NCBI GenBank assembly: GCA_002796755.1
Contig: PHFE01000008.1
Location: 4,284,222-4,348,221 of the forward strand
DNA length: 64,000 nucleotides
Reading direction: 5' to 3'
Source: Paracorniculantispora psalliotae
Lineage: Eukaryota > Ascomycota > Sordariomycetes > Hypocreales > Cordycipitaceae
The first letter of the stretch is position 1. Each line of letters starts with the position of its first letter. Position numbers and translations under genes: made by a program. Positions 33,157-45,579 of the stretch are shown piece after piece. Below the pieces are notes generated by a model, which had not been told where the DNA came from, did not search any database, and saw only the letters and a program-made list of their open reading frames with translations.

Positions 33157-34607
33157 GTTGTTTCGTCGAAAGGAGCAGTGCTGCGTCTGGCTGGTGTGTA
33201 GGTGATGAGAGTGCGAGCCAGCCTGCGGGGAACGTGAGGTCAAGACAGACGACGAGGGGCGCAGCCTGGATAATATACTGGACAGGCTGTCAGCAGGGCA
33301 ACGCAGCGGAAATTTCTCCAACAGACAACCGAGAGGCGGTGGGGTGGTGAGCGATTGTGGAAGGTGGTGTGTCAGTTTGTGTGTAAGTTGGCCTGATTAG
33401 TGGGAGGTGGCATGGCGGGGTTGGCGTGGTGCTTGCGCTGGGCTGCTGCTGTGGAGGGGCACGCCGGGTGGATCATGATGATTTTTCCCACGTTGAGACA
33501 GCCTCGTGCCCAATAGCGATTGTCCGTAGTCGACAGCAGCGGATACGGCGTGCGGGTTGGCTGTAGGTAATAGAAATCCCGACAAGCTGGAGCACCACTG
33601 GAGTATCCCGGACGGAGGCTTTGCTGTTTGCTGTCACTCAGACCGGCCGGTGCAGGCTGCATTGGGTACATACTGCGCGCCGTGTCTTGCAACATAGCCA
33701 TCATCATGCCGGCAGAGACGGGACGCTAACGATGCAAGCAGACTAGCACACCCGCAGCAGGCGTATTGAAAGGGACTGGGGCAATAATAGGGGACTTTTG
33801 GGTTGTTGTTGGAGGGCGGGCTGGACGGCACAGGCTGCGCCGCCAGTGCAAAGAAAAACTTACGTCGACTGCTGCCTCGTCGCAGCCCTGCAGCCACTGT
33901 GGAAGCCAGCTGATGCCGGTTTCAGCCGCTGAGCCGCCCCTGGATGCCATCTTTGCAAGATGGTGCTGAGTGAGGCTGGCGACGCTGCAGATGATGAACG
34001 CGACGCTGCCTGCTGCTGCGCCGCCCGTCGCAGCGACTGCAGCGACCAATTGCTCGCCACAGACGCCATGACTGGAATTGGGTGTCGCTTTTTGCTGCGC
34101 TCGCCAAGTTGCGCCCAATTGCGTGTGCAAGCAATGAACTCAATGCAGTTGAACCTTTTTTCCCCTAGTCGCCGTTCTCTCTTCAACGCCCCTGTAACAA
34201 ACCCGCAAAACGCGGCTCAGCAATGCCTCTGGACTGGCTGATGGGGCACGTGACGCTAAAGGTAACTGACTAGTGCCCGTAACTTGTCGATGCCGTGTTG
34301 CCTTATTAGTTAGAGGGCTCGTTCATTTGACTGCGCATTGCCGACAGGAAAGTGGACATCGAATGACATTGATGGCCTCTGCTGTCGGGTACCATCTCCG
34401 CAATAAACGATTGTGACCTTCCAAGACAATTTCTGCAAGTCTCACTCGAGTGTTGCGGCAATATTTTCTGTCAATATTTCGTCCGTCATAATTTTCAATT
34501 TACATGGCCGTCATCAACAGACCCATTATCCATGATACATCGCCTACTATAAGCCATTACCCTTCCCGTCAAAAACACCATCATACCTAATCGTCGCCAT
34601 GTTTTCC
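33157..34607. promoter_or_regulatory. Upstream region of the aminopeptidase
   Basis: The frame of the aminopeptidase remains open from 33157 back to a TAA at 33397-33399 without an ATG. Beyond this, scattered short frames on both strands show no family resemblance. The far end is the 3' flank of the Zn2Cys6 gene and is AT-rich near 34450-34600. Confidence 0.5.
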
Positions 34608-37217
34608 TTAAAAAATAATATCCCCTCCATTCCACATGTTTTGATACGCAAAATCAACAGGCAGTGCGTCAACCACTGTACCGCTATGTTCCGAATCGAA
34701 TTCCGACGTTGTCAACATGCCGTCTGTTGTGTGGATGGAAGCATCATTCGAGATGTACTGGCCTAGAGAATCCAGATCTCGCCATGAGAACCCGTTCAGC
34801 GCGTCCAACCCCATGCCTTGCAGTCCGCCATCAAAATTTCCCGGAGGCCCGGGCATAGACTGTTCGGGCGGAATATACGGCGCCGGCTGAGCAGCCTGGT
34901 TGTTGTCATGTTTGGAACCTTTCTTGCTTGATCGCTTTCTCCACAGCAAGCGTAGCGATCGAGCATACCGATGCCCGATGCTGGTCGTGCTGCTTGACGT
35001 TTTTTGCAGCTGAGAAATGGTGCCAAGAATGGCTCGCCTTACCCCGGTGATACCCTCATTGCTGATGGCACCGGCACTCCAAGCCTAATCTTGTATTAGT
35101 AAATGACAGGTAGCGCCGAGTCTTTGCATACTCACCTTGAAAAGGAACACGGCCGCATAGATTACAAACAGCGAATACTTGAGCGGCATGTATTTCAAGC
35201 CTGCCACCGGGTCAATGAAGCTGTTTAATATGCTGAGCAGAGAGTTGGCAGCGTCAATCGATTCATATATGAATCGGGCATCCGGCGCCGCTGCCAGATC
35301 TGCAAAGAGTGGACCAGTAATGTGATTCTTGTTGGTCTTTCGCGTCTTTGCAGCGGCTCTGTTCATAGTGGCCTGGAACGCAAATGCGTTGATATATAGG
35401 CGCAAGAAATCATACGACAGTATAAGTGACGCTTTGACATGCGGCGTGACTGAAACAGTTCGTTAGACAATAGTCACGGCAGGGAACGCGGTTAAACTCA
35501 CAGCTAAAGCTTCCCCATGTCATTTTCCACTTTCGCAATACGGCCGCAAAATCATCCTGCTACGGTCAGTGGATACTTTCGAAGGATACGCAGTGTAACT
35601 TACAATGTATCGGACATACTCGCCGCCGACATACAGCTGTTCGCGGTGATTTGTGGACGAGTATAGAATGTCATGTGCATTGCTGAACAATTGGGTTAAT
35701 TCAAGCTGTGCTTGAAATAACAACCCCATGTTATCGGGCCCCAGCTGTTGCGACTGCAGCGAAGGAAAGTCCACGGCCCGCAGATTGGACGCGGGTCCTG
35801 GTCCACGCGACCAGAAACCTTTACCGAGTCGGATAGAGACTTGACGGTCACTCATATAGCAAGCTAGCATGGTTAGAAAAGAAATTTAGCCATGGAACAG
35901 CTGATACGTACCAGCCCATGCAATCTTTTTGCGGCTATAGCTTTCTGACGGATTTTCTGGAGGGTCCTGTAATCCCGTTTGCTCCAGTCTCTGCAGATAG
36001 CCGAGCCGAATGGCCACGCCGACCAGCATCCAAGCACCGTGATCTTCTTTTCCGCAGCCGATGGACGAAATTTCGTGAGGTGGCTGGGGTGCCCATTCGG
36101 CGAGGATCAGAAGCGCCTCAACGGCTCCAACAGTGGCGACGCCACCATAGATCAGCGGCGCCAGCAAACTTTCCATGTGCCTCGAGCAGGCTTCGTGAGC
36201 CCGTTGCCACGTTGGCTCTTCTTTTGACGCGACCGTGAGGACGGCTGTGAGAACATGGGGTTCGTTCTCGATCCATTCCGAAATCTGGCCGTCAAAGATG
36301 GATTTGTACACGATTGGAAAAAAAGGGTGGAAGTTTTCGTGGTAACTGAAGACAGAAGAGTCAGTTTACAAATGCGGCAACACATGAATTCTGGTCAACT
36401 CACTGTTGTATCAAGGCGCCAGCATCGGCAAAGCCCAGCGCGCCGTCTGATATGGGCGGATATCGAAGATTCGTGTCGCGAGGCGCCTGCCTCGAATTGT
36501 CTGCGCGCGTGGGCATCGATCCCTTATTGTGATTCCCAGGCTCCAAGTCGGCCACGTGCGCGAGCAGATCCAGCGCATCTGAGGGGTTGAGGAGGTCTGC
36601 TGAGGCAATGTGGCCGTCGAGCACGACGGAGCTGCGGCGCGACGCTGACTGCGAGGCGTCGGTCCGAGACGCTGAGCCCGTCCACGACGGATCGTGCTGC
36701 TGCGCCGCAGCGCCGCCGCTGGGCCATGCATCGATGCCGTGTCCCTCGCGGGAGCCTGCCGTCTGTCGCACAGGAGTCTGAAGCGTCTCGGCGGCCACGG
36801 CGCTGGCGTGCTCGCCTGCTGGCATCCCCGCGACCCGCGGCGGCTCATCGAGAATCTTCTTCCTGCGCTCGCGACGGCCGCCGCGCCGCGAGGTGGCGAG
36901 CACGCACTCGCGCTTTTCTTCGATGCACCGCTGACACGGTGGCGTGCCGGGCGAGCCGGTAGAATCTCTACATGATTTATTAGTTATACAAATAAGAAGA
37001 AACGCCATGCGCTCGTGCGCGATCGGTGACGAAGAGGGCTGCGACAAGCCCCGTTGGGCCGTTTGCGCAGTGGGTTGCGCAGCGGGCAAGACAGGATCGC
37101 GCTAATCAACACAAATCGTCAATGGGAATTCATCGCTTACAGATCGCATCTCGTCTTCCTCGACCGGCATGATATACAGGCGCGTGAGACACGCTTCCCT
37201 TTGCTGGGGTGGGTCAT
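34608..37217 (-). CDS. Zn2Cys6 transcription factor
   Basis: Seven exons: 37217-37141, 36967-36404, 36345-35912, 35863-35604, 35556-35502, 35449-35136 and 35084-34608, giving 726 aa. The zinc cluster is split by the first intron: Cys14, Cys17 and Cys24 lie in exon 1 (ACISCRSRKTRCD), and Cys37, Cys40 and Cys47 in exon 2 (PCQRCIEEKREC), spacing 2-6-12-2-6. A basic Arg-rich linker (SRRGGRRERRKK) follows. The middle homology region reads HYHENFHPFFPIVYKSIF, ACYMSDRQVSIRLGKGFW and LRLYINAFAFQAT. The acidic, Asn/Gly-rich C-terminus could be an activation region. It lies at one end of a block with an SDR, a gluconokinase-like kinase, a permease and a PL8 lyase, which it might control; that is inference from position only. 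Confidence 0.9.
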
Positions 37218-37663
37218 ATCGGTTCGGTTACTGTTGAACCTTGGCTGGTTATCGCGAGATGGCCGAGATGGCAATAAAATGGGGTTTGGAAGAGGCAAGT
37301 TCTGTGGGGGGCAAAAGCCGACCAGTGAGTTTTGGGAAGCTCAGAGGAGCGCCAGGGGCAGCAGGGCATGATCTGCTGGGGAAGAGGTCTGGGGCGGCCG
37401 TTGGGGGTATTAAGGTAAAGTGCCGGGCTTGAAAAGCAGGCTGCAGCTGTGGCCCGGAAACAGCAGAAGCCGGGGCTGAGCGTTGTGGCAAATGCCGTGG
37501 GCGCTGCAAGCGTGTCATGGCTCCTGCAGGTAGGTACTGTGGCTTGCGACATGTAAATGAATAGATTACTTGGACAATTTGACGAGTTTAGATTCTTGTC
37601 TGCATGTAATGTTCTATTTTTATTTTATTTATTGAAGGTTTGTCTCTTACCGTTAGACTGTCA
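37218..37663. other. Intergenic region upstream of the Zn2Cys6 gene
   Basis: Promoter side of the regulator and the AT-rich 3' flank of the SDR gene. No gene is seen. Confidence 0.55.
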
Positions 37664-38784
37664 CTATTTCAAGCCACCTCCAAGCACAATATCCTGACCT
37701 GTCAAGTAACCCGTCTTTGCAAACCTATCAAAAATAAATCAGTTATTGTGTGCGAGACATGACCGCAAAGATGCATCACTTACATTGAAACAACGTTGGC
37801 AACCTCTTCGGGTACTCCTAGGCGATGTACAGGCACGCTTGCCGCAATGCCCAGACCGGGATCTTCCTCTTTGAGCGCGTCGATATCAGTACCCTTGGTC
37901 CAGGTTCTGTCTAGAAATTAGTATCTTGCGCTGCAAGAATAGCGATTATTTCACCCAGACGTACCGCGATTTCGGCGTCGGAATCATGCCCGTGGCCCCA
38001 ATCATGGCCGGTGACACCTGTACCACGTCAGCATCAACAATAAAACAAAACATTTACGTCACGTCACCCACAATATTCACCGTGATGCCCTCCGCTGCCA
38101 GCACCGTGGCCAGGTTCTTGCCCATGGAGCAGAGCGCGCCCTTGGACGCGGCGTAGTGGCAACCGTTGATGCCGCCACCGTGGCTCGCGATGCTGCCGAC
38201 CAGGATGACGCGCCCCCAGCGCTGCGCCCGCATGCCCGACAGCGCTGCCTTGGTGACGACGAACTGGCTGCGCGCGTTAACCTCCATGATGTCGTCCCAG
38301 TCCACCTCCTCAATGTCCTGGATGTCGCGGATTCGGCGTCCCAGACCCGCGTTGGCCACCAGAATCGACACGGCCGTGTGCTTGGCCGAGACCGCGGGCA
38401 GCGCCAGCAGATTGGCTACCAGATCGCGCGTGGCATCGCGGGAAGTCAGGTCTGCTGACACGGTGACAAAGAGCTGTGTCGGGTACTGCGCGGTGAGCTC
38501 AGACGCCAGCGCATCGGCTTTGTCCTGGATGCGTGGTATCAGCCCTGACGAATCATTATTTTGTGTGAAACGAAACGACAAACCTTGCTCGACGAGTAAT
38601 GCAGAGCGACATCGCAGCCCTCTGCCGCCAGACCCTTGGCGCATCCTGACCCGATGCCGCCGCTGTCATCAGAGTTAGCAGAGCCGCCGCACATCTCATG
38701 TGCCGGTGCTCACCTGGCGCCTGTGACCAGGGCAAGGCGGCCCTGAACCCGGTTGTCAATGTCGTTGAGAGACAGGGTCGTCAT
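37664..38784 (-). CDS. Short-chain dehydrogenase/reductase (FabG-like)
   Basis: Six exons: 38784-38714, 38662-38584, 38524-38072, 38017-37965, 37906-37784 and 37724-37664, giving 279 aa. The classical SDR layout is complete: the NAD(P) motif TGASGGIG (21-28), NAG (108-110), Ser161 in VGSIASHGG, Tyr174 and Lys178 in YAASK, and the C-terminal GYLTGQDIVLGGG. One intron uses the unusual donor GTGGGT (38071), required to keep NIVSPAMIG in frame. Most fungal proteins of this kind are called 3-oxoacyl-ACP reductase, but the same fold includes 5-keto-gluconate and 2-deoxy-gluconate dehydrogenases. Its neighbour 272 bp away is a gluconokinase-type enzyme on the same strand, which makes a sugar-acid role attractive but unproven. 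Confidence 0.88.
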
Positions 38785-39055
38785 TTTTGCGCGATATTAG
38801 CAGTGTTGTTTTCGTATTGCCGAGTGGAAAAGCCAAGAACAAGAACCTGAGGAGTGGTTTGAGTAGCCAAGATGCACACCGTTCGGATCCCCGCGCAGGG
38901 CTCCCCACCCTCTGGCGCTGCCAATAGCCGTCAAGGTAGGCAGTTTCGCACGGAGTAAAGGCCGCATGTACTGAATGAGTAGAGTTTTAAACGAGAGGGT
39001 AGTTTTAAAATCTTGTGATTTATTCTATCTTCTAGGCATATAATTCTCTTAATAA

Positions 39056-39687
39056 TCATTGTACAGTGGCAGCATGTCGCACACCTGAAATCACGGCGCT
39101 GGTGACGTCAGAGAGCGTGACATCCGCGTCAACAGTAATAACGTCCGTCTCGTCAACCAATGGCTCTTCCAAACTGTCCAGTTGGCTCTTGAGCATACTG
39201 TCCTTCATAAAATGGCCGTTCCTGGCCTTGATCCTCGCCAGGAGGACCTCGGGGCTGACCTTGAGATAGATGAAGCGCATGTAGACCCCTGGCAGGTCGT
39301 CGGATAGCGTCCGAATCACATCTCTGTATGTATGTTTCAGCGCGCTGCAGGACACGACGACGCCACGGTGGCCAGCCACCAGCTCGTTTTTCGCGAGTTC
39401 TCGGAGTCCGGCCAGCCAGTCCCACCTGTCGTCGTCGGATAACGGGATGCCGCTGCTCATCTTGTCAATGGAGCTTTGCGGATGGTGCTGTTACGGGCCC
39501 TTGCAGTCAGCCTCTGTCGTACAGATATTTCTTCTATCCAAAGAACATGACAAACGGGCACTCATACGCTGTCGCCCTCAATATACTGGAAACGAAACTC
39601 ATCTGCCAATGCTTGGGCAATGGTACTTTTGCCTGATGCCGCAGGGCCGCACACGACTAGCACCGCAGGAGCAGGGCTGGCTGTCAT
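39056..39687 (-). CDS. Gluconokinase-type sugar-acid kinase
   Basis: Two exons, 39687-39568 and 39487-39056, with an 80-nt intron joining IEGDS to HHPQSSIDKMSSGIPL, giving 183 aa, the normal size for thermoresistant gluconokinases (GntK/IdnK). The P-loop GPAASGKST is at residues 14-22. Also present are the family block DKMSSGIPLSDDDRWDWL and CSALKHTYRDVIR. The frame extends upstream of the chosen ATG only from TTG. The reaction is gluconate plus ATP to 6-phosphogluconate. It is next to an SDR in the same orientation, an arrangement reminiscent of bacterial idonate/ketogluconate operons (IdnO-IdnK). Fungi use no operons, so this would be clustering rather than cotranscription. Confidence 0.92.
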
Positions 39688-40948
39688 TTCGGGCTGCTCG
39701 GGTACCGTTCCGACGTGACGAAAAAGGGGCCACACCGTAGTATTGATTAATAGTGCCAAACGAAAAGGGCTTCTGGAAAAGCTGTGCTGATACCCTGTCT
39801 GATATTATTGCCGCAATATAAGGGTGGCCGCTCAAAATGGAGAGACAAGCTTGGCGGTCGGCAACTGGCCAACTGCGTATTCAAGTACTCGAAAATGGCG
39901 CTCGGCGTTTGATTCATCAACGGCCGACCGGCCTCTGATCTGTTCCCCCCCGCCGACTGCGCGTCACCCCACGCAGGCGGGATAAACACGATTGGCTTTG
40001 CGGCAAGGTGAATCCGGGGGCAGCCATGATGAATTCTGATCTTCGTGATTGAAGATATAATTTTTGTTGATTTCTTTCACGAATTTTCGTCGTTCAAAGT
40101 AGCAAATTAACTGCGGGAATAGCTGCGCGACCCTGACTCGACATGAACGCCCACTGGTCAGTGCCGCGCATGCGAATACTTAATTAGGCCCTGCAACTGC
40201 GCTCGTTACGGGAAAGCCTTGTTCAGCCCTTGATGGGCAACGGCTAGGCTCCTAGGCTCGTAACCGACGTTGAATGCGAGGTGCTGAATCGCTGAGTGGA
40301 GGCTGGGAGCAGCAGGGAACAGGGGTCGGCAATTGAAGGCAAAGGTGCTGCCATACGGGCGCGCCGTCAACTGCCGACAGCAACAGCAGGAACAGCCACG
40401 AGAATTTCTAGCCTCATTCTGTCATTATGATCGCATACGGAACCTTGCTCCGAAAATCGACCCCCGATTCTCCGAAAGACTCCTATCGCATTGTCAAGAT
40501 GCATCTCTTTTGTTGGGGGGTTGATTGGCGGCGCTGCGCCCAACGTCCCTTGGTGGGGGACCGCCGCAGCTGCAGGAACCACTATAACTGCAGTGCAATG
40601 GGGACGATCTACAGGCGTCTTCGGGCCTTTGCAGAGCCTCCAGCGCGGTCTGCAGTGGACATCCACCTCCTGTAGCTTGGACGTTGGTGGCTGAAGCTAG
40701 CCTGAATACTGCAGCGCGATGGCGCTAACACGCTGGGCGTGGAGGTGGGGGATGATGCTGCTAGCGTCACCAGCTGTGGACATGCGCTAGCAGCACCTCT
40801 GCCTGGCACGATCCAAATGCGAACCAGAGCTCAAATTCGCCGTGCTATAAAGAAGTTGGTGCTCTCTCGAGCTTCAACCCGCTTCTTCCCCATGTTATTC
40901 GCATCCGCCCCGCGTTGCGCATCATATCTTTTGCATTGAACAGAAACG
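39688..40948. promoter_or_regulatory. Divergent region between the kinase and the permease
   Basis: A 1.26-kb promoter region for two divergently transcribed genes. No coding frame is supported. It contains several CAGC/GCTG-rich patches and an AT-rich stretch at about 40030-40110. Confidence 0.5.
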
Positions 40949-42648
40949 ATGGATGCGACAGACACCAAGAACGACGTTGCGCACCACGAGATGCGTCCCT
41001 CGCGCGACGGCAGCAGCGGTGCTGCCTCTGTGACGCCGCCCAACGCCAACGCTGCCAAACACGACGACATTGCCGCGGCCGTCGTCGGCTCTCAGACCGT
41101 CCGCCTCACCGAGGAGGACAGCCGCCGCATCTGTCGCAAGACGGACCGCGTCATCCTCGTGATCCTCGTCTGGGTCTATTTCCTCCAGATCCTCGACAAG
41201 TCCGTTCTGGGCTACGGCGCTACCTACGGCCTCAAGCAAGACACGGGCCTCACCGGCAACCAGTACTCGCTTGTCGGCTCCATGGCCGCCATTGCGCAGC
41301 TCGCATGGCAGCCCTTTTCCTCATATCTCATTGTCAAGGTGCCGCACCGCATCCTGATGCCCTCCCTGTGCCTGGGTTGGGGCATTGCGCAGGCTTGCAT
41401 GGCCGCGAGCCGAAACTTTGGCGACCTTCTTGCCACACGCTTCTTCCTCGGCTTGTTCGAGGCCGGCTGCCTACCGCTGTTTAGCATCATCACCAGTCAG
41501 TGGTACCGTCGCGCTGAGCAGCCGCTTCGCATTGCGGCGTGGTATGGTACCAACGGTGCTGCTACCATTATTGCGGCTGCTCTGTCCTATGGACTGGGGC
41601 ACATCAAATCTGATATTCTCAAAGAATGGCAAATGTGAGATACTCTAGCGAGGAGACGCCAAAAAGAACATGGGCTAACATTTTTGATAGCATTTTCCTA
41701 TTTGTTGGACTCATCACCATTATTTCAGCGCCCGTCGTTTACTGGAAGCTCGACAACGATATCCCGTCCGCCCGCTTCCTCACGGAGGAAGAAAAAGTAC
41801 AAGCCATCGAGCGTCTGCGTGCAAACCAGACGGGCACGGGCAACCGCGAATTTAAATGGAAGCACCTCCTCGAGGCGGCGTTGGAGCCCAAGTCGTACAT
41901 CTGGATTGCCATGGCCATGTTGCTCAACATTGGCGCCAGTGTAGCCAACACCTTTGGCCCTCTGATTATCAACGGTCTGCACTACGACAAGTACACTGCC
42001 AGTCTTTTGAACATGCCGTTCGGCGCGCTGCAGTTAATTGTCATTCTGCTTGCCAGCTACCTCGCCCAGAAGGCTAAGCTCAAGGGCGCCATTCTGGTAC
42101 TCTTTGTGCTTCCTGTCGTCGCTGGCCTGGCTGTGCTCTACTCCGTCAAACGCGACGACTCTGCCCGCGCTGCGCTGCTCGTGGGCTACTACCTGCTCGC
42201 GTTCCTCTTTGGCGGAAACCCGCTCATCGTCACTTGGATCGTCGGCAACACGGCCGGCACCACGAAGAAATCCGTCGTCATGAGCCTGTACAACGCCGCC
42301 AGCTCCGCGGGCAACATTGTCGGCCCCATCCTCTTCAACAGCGCCGACGCGCCCGAGTACAAACCCGGCCTGCGCGCCTGCCTGGGCATCTTTGTCACCC
42401 TAGTCGCCGTCATCTTCATCCAGTGGGCCAACCTGGTTATGCTCAACAAGCTGCAGGAGAAGAAGCGCGTCCGCAACGGCAAAGAGGCCAAGGTCGTCGA
42501 CCACTCGATGCAGGAGCGCTATCACGATATCCAGTCTGACAACGAGGCGGCGGATGCTGAAGCGAATGGTGCGGAGCCGCGTCTGGGGCAAAATGCGTTC
42601 AAAGATCTCACCGACAGAGAAAATGACGAATTTGTTTACATTTATTAA
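40949..42648 (+). CDS. MFS permease, Dal5/ACS (anion:cation symporter) family
   Basis: Two exons, 40949-41634 and 41691-42648, with a 56-nt intron (GTGAGA...GATAG) joining KEWQ to IIFLFVGLITI, giving 547 aa with about 12 hydrophobic helices. Marks of the allantoate-permease group are RKTDRVILVILVWVYFLQ with the LDKSVLGYGA stretch in helix 1, LATRFFLGLFEAGCLPLF in helix 4, and SQWYRRAEQPLRIAAWYG. Members carry allantoate, nicotinate, pantothenate, biotin or other organic anions; hexuronate and gluconate carriers belong to the same wider ACS family. Its 3' end is only 125 bp from that of the PL8 lyase, so uptake of the lyase product is conceivable. Confidence 0.9.
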
Positions 42649-42773
42649 TTAGCGAAATGATCTCGAGCGTTGCATTACTATTTACTTCAATATATATCCC
42701 ATATGACTGTAAAACAACTGCCTATTGTGCTCTAAAGAGATGTCGTCAACAAATTTTCCTCATGCCTTGCTTC

Positions 42774-45579
42774 TTATAGATCGAAAGAAGTCTCATGCTG
42801 CACTGACGAGCCAGCCAAGCCATCCGTCGGTAGCGTAAAGGCAAATCCAATCTGCTGTTGTACCGCTGGACCACACGCACCCTTGGGCAGTTCTTTGTTA
42901 ATCGGCTTTGTAAAAGTAAGCTCCAACGAAGCGGTCTTGAGTTTCTGCGTCGGATCCGCCGCAGACACAAGCAGCCGCATACCCGACTTGCCCTCTTCCT
43001 TCTTGCTGCCTGTCAGAAGATACACGCCCGGCTGCTCTGCCGTAACCTTGACCGTGCCCCTGTCCGCCCAGCCGATAGCAGCGAGCTTCACCGTGATGGA
43101 GCGATCACCGCCCGGCCAAAACACTAAGCCCAGTGTGCCCTGCCCGGCCGCGCCGGAGATGCCAGCGCCGCCCACGGGGATCCACGACGGCTTCTCTGCC
43201 TCCTGCGCGAGTCTGCGCGCGCTAGTCGCGGGGAACAGGGCGTACGTCGTCGCCGACGCGTTGATGGTCGTGTACGCCGAGAAGACGGGCACCGTCACGA
43301 CGCCGAGCGTCGAGGTGGAGATGGCGGACCAGTTGCCCGTGCGCTCGCCTTCAGACAGCGTGAGGTCAAACGGCTTGCCGTACGCGAGATAGCCGTTGCC
43401 GCCGTACAACAGCGTGGAGCCGGCCGCTTTGGTGTCATTGCCGAGCTTCACCTGCTTGCCGTCAACAAACGCACCGCCGTTTGCCTTGGCGCGGTTGTCT
43501 AGTACGGTAATCGTCGGTGCGTTGTTGGCGTCTTGGTTTTGAATATCCGTGACGGTGACAAGCACCGCGTCGCCGAGATGGAACCACGCCTTCTTGTAAG
43601 AAATATACCCGTCAAAGGGGTCCACGTAGTCCTCCACGGCGACACCGACGTGGCCGTCGCTGACCACACCCACAAAATCTTTCTTGCCGCTGTACTTGAC
43701 CGTCGTCATGGACAGATCCGGTTTATTCAAGGCAACGGTGGTGCCGGGGATCAGATTCCAGTCCCAAGACGCCCAAATGTCCTTGTACTCGGCGCCGTCG
43801 ACGTACGTGAACAAGGTGCCCTGGCCAAGGTGATAGCCAAGTGGATTGGCGCTGTTGACAAACTCGGAGCTGTTGGAGCGCGTGGAGAGCATTTTATTGC
43901 CGACGATGAAAGACTTTTGTCGGTGGACCTAGCGAGAACGTGTTAGCCATGAGCCGATCGAAGGACACAATGTGTAGCTCGGAAGGTGCAATACATACCA
44001 TGTAATCGCTTGCCCAGAAACCTTTGTTTCCAACAAGCTGTTCCGTGCCATTGGATTGGAGCCGGCTGATTGTCTGGTTGAGATTGTTTTCACCTGTAAA
44101 GTCGGCGACAGCTCGGGCCAGTTTGGTGACGTTGAAATTGATGTCGGCGTTGGCCTGCAAGTCTTGTGTCGGATAACTGACGAAACGACCAATGACATTC
44201 TACGTATCCAATTAGCGTTATGAGGAATTGTACAGTCATAATAATTCGAACACTTACAAAATCCCAATGCTCTTGTCGTGTTTTCTCTTCTGTAAAGATC
44301 ATCCACTCGTCACCTCGAATGTAAGTCGACATGGTCTCCCTCGTCTCGTCGCCAGCGGCGAATCGTGTGCCAACAGCTTCGCCTTCCAACTGAATAAAAA
44401 TATTGAGCTATTGAATTTGAGTCAGCAAATTAATTCCGCCGGCGAGACTTTTCAAGCCGATAGCGTACCAAATCTTTTCCATAGTTGCCATTGTATAGAA
44501 TACCATCATGCTGCAAGAATGAGCCGTCTCGATGAATGCCATCTTGGGCCGCTCCATCGGTGAACTGCAGGAATTAGTGAGAGCTTTCCATATAATCTTC
44601 GAGTATTTACCGACCGTCATGACGCCCTGTGCTCGCTTCATCGCATTTTCGACAATGGTAACATTATTGGTAAACAAGCCCATGCTCACAGCGCTCTGTA
44701 GAACAAGTACAATCTGCGATCAATCAGTAAATGATAGCAACACCATGTGTGTTCATCGTGAACTTACATTGGCAGCGGTGAGAAAACCACCAGTGCCATA
44801 CGAGCGATCAATGTTATCGTACGTGCGCTTCGTCAATCGGATACATCCCTCGCGCTGTTCCTGCGATAGATTTCCATCCCCGGCAAGGAGGCACGCTGTT
44901 GAGCTCAATTGAGGGATCAAAATAGCTTGCCCGTACCAATTCTAATTTACACCAGCCTGATTAGCATCTCACATGCGAAAGCCGCGGGATTGTCCCAGAC
45001 TTACAGTATTCCACAACCCTGGCGTGCCGCATGGGCAGCCAGATGTGCTGTCCAAGTCAGTATCACAATTTTGACGCAATGCAGCTTTCTACTTACGCGT
45101 TACCACCGTTGCCCATGCAGTCTGCAGGCTCATAGTCGTTTTTGAACCAATAGTCCAGGCCGTTGGATATCGACTCCCAAGCCTTGGTACTATTCTTCCA
45201 TTTCTGGTCCGCAATCACGCTTGCGCCGCTCCATGCTGAAGCCAGCGTGATGATGCGGTTCCAGTGCTCCTGAATCGGCCAATTGGCGCGTCCTAAATCC
45301 ACAGTCGTTAGCTCAACGGCCCCTGCGCTCAAAGAGGAAGGGGGGATACGTACGCGCTGGGCATCCGGAAAGATAATTGACGTCCGACCAGGTGCCGTCT
45401 GCTTTTTGCGTGTCAATCCATTTCTGAATGTTGCCAAACCAGGTCGGGTCGGGGAACTCGGCGAGGTCAGCCACCCGGCGGCGGGACAAAGTCGCCATGT
45501 CCTGAGCGACCTGGGCATCTGCCGCTGCGGCGATGCACGCCAATGCCGAAACGGCCCACGCCGCGACACTGAATTTCAT
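42774..45579 (-). CDS. Secreted polysaccharide lyase family 8 (hyaluronate/chondroitin/xanthan lyase type)
   Basis: Nine exons: 45579-45354, 45292-45097, 45047-45005 (43 nt), 44941-44768, 44713-44615, 44564-44469, 44407-44258, 44199-43999 and 43928-42774, giving 779 aa. It begins with a signal peptide (MKFSVAAWAVSALACIAAAADA). The alpha/alpha toroid has NWYGQAILIPQ (Asn156) and the active-site segment DGSFLQHDGILYNGNYG, with His265 and Tyr274 at the His+9 spacing of PL8 catalytic residues. The beta-sandwich half carries the substrate-cleft SANPLGYHLGQGTLFTYV and DWNLIPGTT. PL8 enzymes cleave uronate-containing chains by beta-elimination. Which polymer this one cuts cannot be read from sequence. 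Intron 5 has an odd donor, GTCGGT (44614). Confidence 0.88.

Noticed and set aside
33372..33707. 111-codon frame as a first exon of the aminopeptidase
   Set aside because: No convincing donor-acceptor pair that joins it to the aminopeptidase in phase was found, and its product does not resemble a targeting sequence.
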